From contig DOQG01000044.1 in assembly GCA_003512525.1 (NCBI GenBank), positions 1 to 8,396 on the forward strand: a stretch of DNA of 8,396 nucleotides, in the 5' to 3' direction. Origin of the DNA: Oscillospiraceae bacterium (GTDB taxonomy: Bacteria > Bacillota > Clostridia > Oscillospirales > Ruminococcaceae). Shown here piece by piece: positions 5,068 through 8,396 of the stretch. A program made the position numbers and the translations under genes. Position 1 is the stretch's first letter, and each line of letters begins with the position of its first letter. The notes beneath the pieces were generated by a model that worked only from the letters and a program-made list of their open reading frames with translations, ran no database searches and had not been told where the DNA came from.

Positions 5068-5124
5068 ATGATATATCATACCTCCCGTTTCAACGGATCA
5101 CAGAAACGGGGCACATAGCCGCAT

Positions 5125-5205
5125 TCAGCAGCCGAACTTGCCGCAAAGCGCCTTTATAGCATTGCAAAGGTCTGCAAAGCTGCATACGTTAAAGAAATTG
5201 CACAT
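5125..5205 (-). CDS. Candidate 26-residue cysteine-rich micropeptide
   Basis: The ATG at 5203-5205 is preceded by AAGGAGG (5214-5220) with an ideal 8-base spacing and by a consensus promoter; the frame ends at TGA (5125-5127). The peptide has five cysteines at residues 2, 8, 14, 21 and 26 (pattern C-x5-C-x5-C-x6-C-x4-C, last residue Cys), with a middle part SFADLCNAIKAL that could be an amphipathic helix and an end GKFGC. It has no leader-peptide cleavage site, no signal peptide and no modification enzyme nearby. I do not recognise the family. Possible roles are metal or redox sensing, a signalling peptide, or a regulatory leader ORF. It lies divergent to the sensor kinase gene. The evidence for expression (promoter, 5' hairpin, ribosome binding site) is much stronger than for any other short frame here. 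Confidence 0.6.
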   Translation of the reverse strand: MCNFFNVCSFADLCNAIKALCGKFGC

Positions 5206-5227
5206 TGTAACGACCTCCTTATGTATT

Positions 5228-5241
5228 TCTCCCTCAGGAGA
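5228..5241 (-). promoter_or_regulatory. Small hairpin in the micropeptide 5' leader
   Basis: TCTCC and GGAGA can pair around a 4-base loop between the start of transcription and the ribosome binding site at 5214-5220. The GGAGA arm resembles a second Shine-Dalgarno sequence sequestered in the stem. The stem is short (5 bp), so this may be incidental. Confidence 0.3.
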
Positions 5242-5248
5242 TGTTATT

Positions 5249-5277
5249 ATTATACACGATTTAAACATATATTTCAA
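5249..5277 (-). promoter_or_regulatory. Promoter of the cysteine-rich micropeptide
   Basis: Read on the minus strand: TTGAAA (5277-5272), 17 bases, TATAAT (5254-5249). This is a near-perfect sigma-A promoter, 43 bases before the micropeptide start codon. No other gene uses it. Confidence 0.8.
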
Positions 5278-5331
5278 TACAAAGATATTGGATATCAAAG
5301 CAGATATTTACGCACAAAAACGGGAATTTTT

Positions 5332-5382
5332 TTGACATTATTCTCTTGCCGTGTTGTATTCCTCTGTCGATTTTGATATAAT
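5332..5382 (+). promoter_or_regulatory. Promoter region of the sensor kinase gene
   Basis: Two overlapping candidates. TTGACA (5332-5337) has a weak -10, TGTATT (5355-5360), at 17 bases. TTGTAT (5354-5359) has TATAAT (5377-5382) at 17 bases. Either gives a 5' leader of about 40-70 bases. The region faces the micropeptide promoter, ~55 bases apart, so one regulator could control both. Confidence 0.6.
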
Positions 5383-5428
5383 TATATAAAATTACATCGA
5401 ATTACTCTCAATATAAGGGATGAGCTGA

Positions 5429-8056
5429 ATGATTGATAACAAATTTGCGCAAGGTGAGGACGGACTTTCCGACAATATGGATCTCGCACAGACTATTCTG
5501 AATTCTATTGCAACTATAGATAATATCTCCGGTATCGAAGATATGCATGATGCAATTTCTTCAACGCTAGGAATGATCGGTGAAAAAACCGGTGCAGAGC
5601 GGGTTTATATTTTTGACAGGCAGGACGATAACTCGGACGTTTTTACAAACTCTTACGAATGGTGTGCCGAAGGCGTTGCCCCGCAGATAGATAACCTGCT
5701 GAAAATCTCGGCATCTGAAATGCCTTACTGGGTCGATAAATTCAATCGTGGCGAAACGATAGTCATAGACGATATCGAAAATACCAAAAGCATTATGCCC
5801 GATGAGTACAAAATTCTCATAGCACAGGATATAAAATCGGAAATATCCGTACCGATTTTTTATAAAGGTCATCTAAGCGGCTTTATCGGACTTGACAACC
5901 CCTGCGGACAGCCGGAGCTGCTTATAAAGCTGCTGTCGCTCGTAGGTACTCATATCGGCATCTCCAGAGCCAATATGAAAATGCTCACTTTGCTTTGGAA
6001 AAAGCAGAAAGAGCTTGAAAACAATATTGCTCATATACAAAACGAAAACGATATACTTATGGTGCTGTGTGCCGATAATGCGTCGGTATATCGTGTCGAT
6101 CTTATCAACGATACTGCACAGGTCGTCAAGGTAGAGAGCTACACTAACGTTTTCAATTTTATCAGGTCGGAAGAAAGGATAACGATCTGTTATTCAAAAA
6201 CGATCAAGTCCTATTATGACAATTATGTTGTAAACAGCTCTTCGCCGAACTTTCTCAAAAAGTTGAGCCGTGAAAACCTTATGAAAGAACTCAGCGATAA
6301 AGACAGGATAAGCATACGCTTTATGAGCGTCCCCAATAAACGCGGTCAGGTGTTTTTTGAAGCAAGGGCATCAAAGATAAAATCGGACGGCGATAAATTT
6401 CTGATACTTCTTGACTTCCGCCATATAGATGAAATAGTAAAAGAAGAATGCGAACGCCGCGAAAAGCTGGAATCCGCACTGAAACTTGCCAAGTTTAACA
6501 ACGATATCATCTTTGCGATAAGTAAGATCTACTTCCTTATCTATCGTATAGATATCATTGCAGACTGCTTTGAGGAAATATCCAGCGGAAGCGCAGAACA
6601 CCGTCTGACAGGCAAAAAAGGCAAAGCGTCATTTGAGCTCAGATCGATGTGCAGCAGCTTCGTGGCTCCTAAATATCGGGAAAAAGCAAATGCTTTCTTT
6701 GATATCGCTACACTGAAAGAGCGCCTTAAGAACGACGAATCCACGGGCACGGAATATCTTACCTGTGACGGCAATTGGCATCTTGCAAGGTTTATTGTCC
6801 AGGAACGCGACAAAAACGGCGATCCGGCAAAGTTACTGTTTGTTGTAAGAATCATAACCGAAGAAAAGCAGCGTGAAAAGAGCTGGATAATAGCCGCAGA
6901 AGAAGCTAACCGCGCAAATGAAGCAAAGTCCGACTTTCTGTCAAGGATGTCACATGACATAAGGACTCCTATGAACGTAATTATGGGCTTTGTCAATATA
7001 GCCATACAAAACCTCGACAACCGCGAAAAGCTCGCCGACTGCCTTGAAAAGATAAAATACAGCGGCAATAATCTGCAGGAGCTGATAAATGACACTCTTG
7101 ACCTGTCAAAAATAGAAAGCGGTCACTTTGAGCTTAACACCGAGCCGTCCTGTTTAACCGAGATATTTGATTTCTTCAAGCAGTCGATGATGGGCGCGGG
7201 AATAGGCAAAAAGCTGTATTACAACTGTGACCTGCACGATATCGAACATAATATTGTCAGCGTTGACCGCATAAGATTGGGTCAGATAGTAATCAACCTT
7301 TTGTCTAACGCCGTCAAATACACACCGGACGGCGGAACGGTAAGTCTTGAAATGTATGAAGAAAGCTCAGATGAGCCTGAAAACACACGTCTTGTTGTAA
7401 TCGTCAGCGACACCGGCATAGGCATGAGTGAAGAGTTTATGAGCAAAATGTACGATGAGTTTACCCGTGCCGTTGATACCCGAGTAAACAAAGTACGCGG
7501 AAGCGGTCTGGGTCTTGCGATAGCAAAAAAACTCTCCGACCTTATGGGCGGCACGATCGAAGTTACAAGCAAGCTGCAGGAAGGTACTTCCTTCCGCCTC
7601 ACGATCGACATACCGTACCTTGACGAAACCGCCATTTCAGATGAAAATGAAAAAGAAGACGGCTGCTTAGGAAAAGGTATGCATCTTCTTGTGGCAGAGG
7701 ACAACGAGCTTAATTATGAAATACTTTCCGAACAGCTTGAAATGCATGGCATTACCTGCGACCATGCAGAGAACGGCAAAATATGCGTTGATATGTTTAC
7801 GAGTGCCGAAAATTTTTGCTACGATGCCGTTCTTATGGATATGCAGATGCCTGTAATGGACGGATCTGCCGCCGCTAAAGCTATACGCCGCCTGAATACG
7901 GATTATGCAAAAAACGTGCCGATAATCGCAGTCACTGCAAACGCCTACAGCGAAGATGTCAAGAAATGCAAAGACGCGGGTATGGACGGACATATTTCAA
8001 AGCCGGTCAATATCGGTAAAATAATAAAATTGATAGTTGAGCTTAAAAATAAATAA
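5429..8056 (+). CDS. Cytoplasmic hybrid sensor histidine kinase (GAF-PAS-PAS-HisKA-HATPase-REC)
   Basis: An 875-residue signalling kinase: ATP-dependent autophosphorylation on histidine, then transfer to its own receiver domain. The start ATG follows AAGGGA (5415-5420) with 8 bases of spacing. Domains: GAF (residues ~20-185), coiled-coil linker (~190-206), two PAS-like regions (~207-335 and ~355-478) joined by helices, HisKA with SHDIRTP (His509), HATPase_c with N box NLLSN (623-627), G1 DTGIG (661-665), F-box-like MYDEF and G2 GSGLGL (691-696), then REC (~751-873) with acidic pair Glu757/Asp758, phospho-acceptor Asp804, Thr836 and Lys858. All catalytic residues are present. No signal peptide or membrane segment is visible, so it senses an internal cue through GAF/PAS. 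No HPt or output regulator lies next to it, so the phosphorelay partner is elsewhere. It is transcribed alone and ends at a strong terminator. Confidence 0.93.
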   Translation: MIDNKFAQGEDGLSDNMDLAQTILNSIATIDNISGIEDMHDAISSTLGMIGEKTGAERVYIFDRQDDNSDVFTNSYEWCAEGVAPQIDNLLKISASEMPYWVDKFNRGETIVIDDIENTKSIMPDEYKILIAQDIKSEISVPIFYKGHLSGFIGLDNPCGQPELLIKLLSLVGTHIGISRANMKMLTLLWKKQKELENNIAHIQNENDILMVLCADNASVYRVDLINDTAQVVKVESYTNVFNFIRSEERITICYSKTIKSYYDNYVVNSSSPNFLKKLSRENLMKELSDKDRISIRFMSVPNKRGQVFFEARASKIKSDGDKFLILLDFRHIDEIVKEECERREKLESALKLAKFNNDIIFAISKIYFLIYRIDIIADCFEEISSGSAEHRLTGKKGKASFELRSMCSSFVAPKYREKANAFFDIATLKERLKNDESTGTEYLTCDGNWHLARFIVQERDKNGDPAKLLFVVRIITEEKQREKSWIIAAEEANRANEAKSDFLSRMSHDIRTPMNVIMGFVNIAIQNLDNREKLADCLEKIKYSGNNLQELINDTLDLSKIESGHFELNTEPSCLTEIFDFFKQSMMGAGIGKKLYYNCDLHDIEHNIVSVDRIRLGQIVINLLSNAVKYTPDGGTVSLEMYEESSDEPENTRLVVIVSDTGIGMSEEFMSKMYDEFTRAVDTRVNKVRGSGLGLAIAKKLSDLMGGTIEVTSKLQEGTSFRLTIDIPYLDETAISDENEKEDGCLGKGMHLLVAEDNELNYEILSEQLEMHGITCDHAENGKICVDMFTSAENFCYDAVLMDMQMPVMDGSAAAKAIRRLNTDYAKNVPIIAVTANAYSEDVKKCKDAGMDGHISKPVNIGKIIKLIVELKNK

Positions 8057-8072
8057 TAAAGATAATATTAAA

Positions 8073-8089
8073 GGGTTGTGTCACAACCC
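8073..8089. repeat. Short hairpin GGGTTGT/ACAACCC after the kinase stop
   Basis: Seven-base arms around a 3-base centre, 16 bases after the kinase stop codon, followed by GAAAAAA rather than T. On the plus strand it probably protects the mRNA end or forms part of a double terminator with the next hairpin. Confidence 0.4.
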
Positions 8090-8096
8090 GAAAAAA

Positions 8097-8137
8097 TGAG
8101 TCGAAGCGCAAAAATAGTGCGCTCGGCTCACTTTTTT
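8097..8137 (+). terminator. Intrinsic terminator of the sensor kinase gene
   Basis: TGAGTCGAAGCGC (8097-8109) pairs with GCGCTCGGCTCA (8119-8130) over 12 pairs, with one bulged A and one G-T pair, followed by T6 (8132-8137). It lies 40 bases after the kinase stop. Confidence 0.9.
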
Positions 8138-8196
8138 AGTATGTGGAGAAAATCTGTTTTTATTGCATTTCAATTATGCTGTTTTAGTAATTAACA

Positions 8197-8260
8197 ATGA
8201 TAGCAGGCTACCGATAGTGCTATTTGTCGGATATCACTTCTCGGGTTCGCTATGCTGTGC
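8197..8260. repeat. Hairpin repeat element, copy 1
   Basis: A 64-base unit starting ATGATAGC and ending GTTCGCTATGCTGTGC, about 90% identical to copy 2 at 8309-8371. Nested pairing is possible: ATAGC/GCTAT outside, ACCGA/TCGGGT in the middle, AGTGCTAT/ATATCACT inside with one mismatch. No open frame with a ribosome binding site overlaps it. It resembles a small REP/MITE-like intergenic element. Confidence 0.75.
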
Positions 8261-8308
8261 GATGTGTTTCTGTTTTTTGGCTTAGCGAAAATGGTTGATG
8301 TTTTTACT

Positions 8309-8371
8309 ATGATAGCTAGCTACCGATAGTGCTATTTGCGGATAGCACTTCTCGGGTTCGCTATTCTATGC
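8309..8371. repeat. Hairpin repeat element, copy 2
   Basis: A 63-base second copy, starting 112 bases after the first. Its inner stem AGTGCTAT/ATAGCACT is perfect (8 bp, loop TTGCGG), whereas copy 1 has one mismatch. It differs from copy 1 at about six positions, including one single-base gap. The intervening 48 bases are unrelated. More copies may lie beyond the right edge. Confidence 0.75.
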
Positions 8372-8396
8372 TATAACGTTGCTGCTATGAACGAGG

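Noticed and set aside
5053..5088. Possible second minus-strand micro-ORF after the micropeptide
   Set aside because: The GGGAGG is only one base from the ATG, too close to work, and the frame lies in palindromes.
5138..5335. Plus-strand 65-codon frame opposite the micropeptide
   Set aside because: No ribosome binding site on this strand, and it crosses the minus-strand promoter; the minus strand has all the signals.
8141..8194. Small plus-strand frame starting ATGTGGAGA after the kinase terminator
   Set aside because: Only 17 codons, with no ribosome binding site and the terminator directly upstream.

Overview
The window looks like a gut or rumen Firmicute chromosome of the Ruminococcus/Oscillospiraceae type. 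The basis is family resemblance of the proteins, AAGGAGG-type ribosome binding sites, TTGACA/TATAAT promoters and moderate AT-richness; nothing in the window fixes the species. It has two halves that meet at about 4785-4831, at a 3' half of a threonine tRNA gene (anticodon CGT in DNA), which I read as the right attachment site of an integrated phage-derived element.

Left half (1-4831), a decayed prophage. The phage structural genes run leftward. From right to left they are the tail end of an HNH endonuclease (2864-3028), the first 35 codons of a likely terminase small subunit with a good ribosome binding site (2623-2730), and directly after it a large tail-fibre/appendage gene with about ten HxEG repeats. 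The middle of a normal late operon (large terminase, portal, capsid, tail) is absent, so a large deletion is likely. The fibre gene is split three ways: its first part is in another frame from the terminase fragment, it changes frame again at an A7-G run that forms the slippery heptamer A AAA AAG (2073-2079), and it is interrupted by an in-frame TAA (157-159), after which the same protein reads on to the window edge.

Between the phage genes and the att site lies a complete hicA-hicB toxin-antitoxin pair (3384-3991) with a consensus promoter. About 800 bases of non-coding DNA follow (3992-4785), dense in hairpins and palindromes. The octamer AGCGGCAA/TTGCCGCT recurs seven times between 3179 and 4633, with an eighth copy in the host flank at 5038.

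Right half (4832-8396), host chromosome. The old tRNA terminator is followed by an intergenic region. On the minus strand this contains what I think is the most interesting item: a 26-codon open frame with five cysteines (5125-5205), a perfect-spacing promoter and a strong ribosome binding site. Divergent from it is a cytoplasmic hybrid sensor histidine kinase of 875 residues (GAF, two PAS-like regions, HisKA, HATPase_c, REC; 5429-8056), closed by a strong terminator. The last 250 bases carry two copies of a ~63-bp hairpin-forming repeat.

How the genes work together: HicA/HicB form one autoregulated unit that may help keep the defective element. The kinase and the micropeptide share a short divergent promoter region and may be functionally linked, but that is inference from position only.
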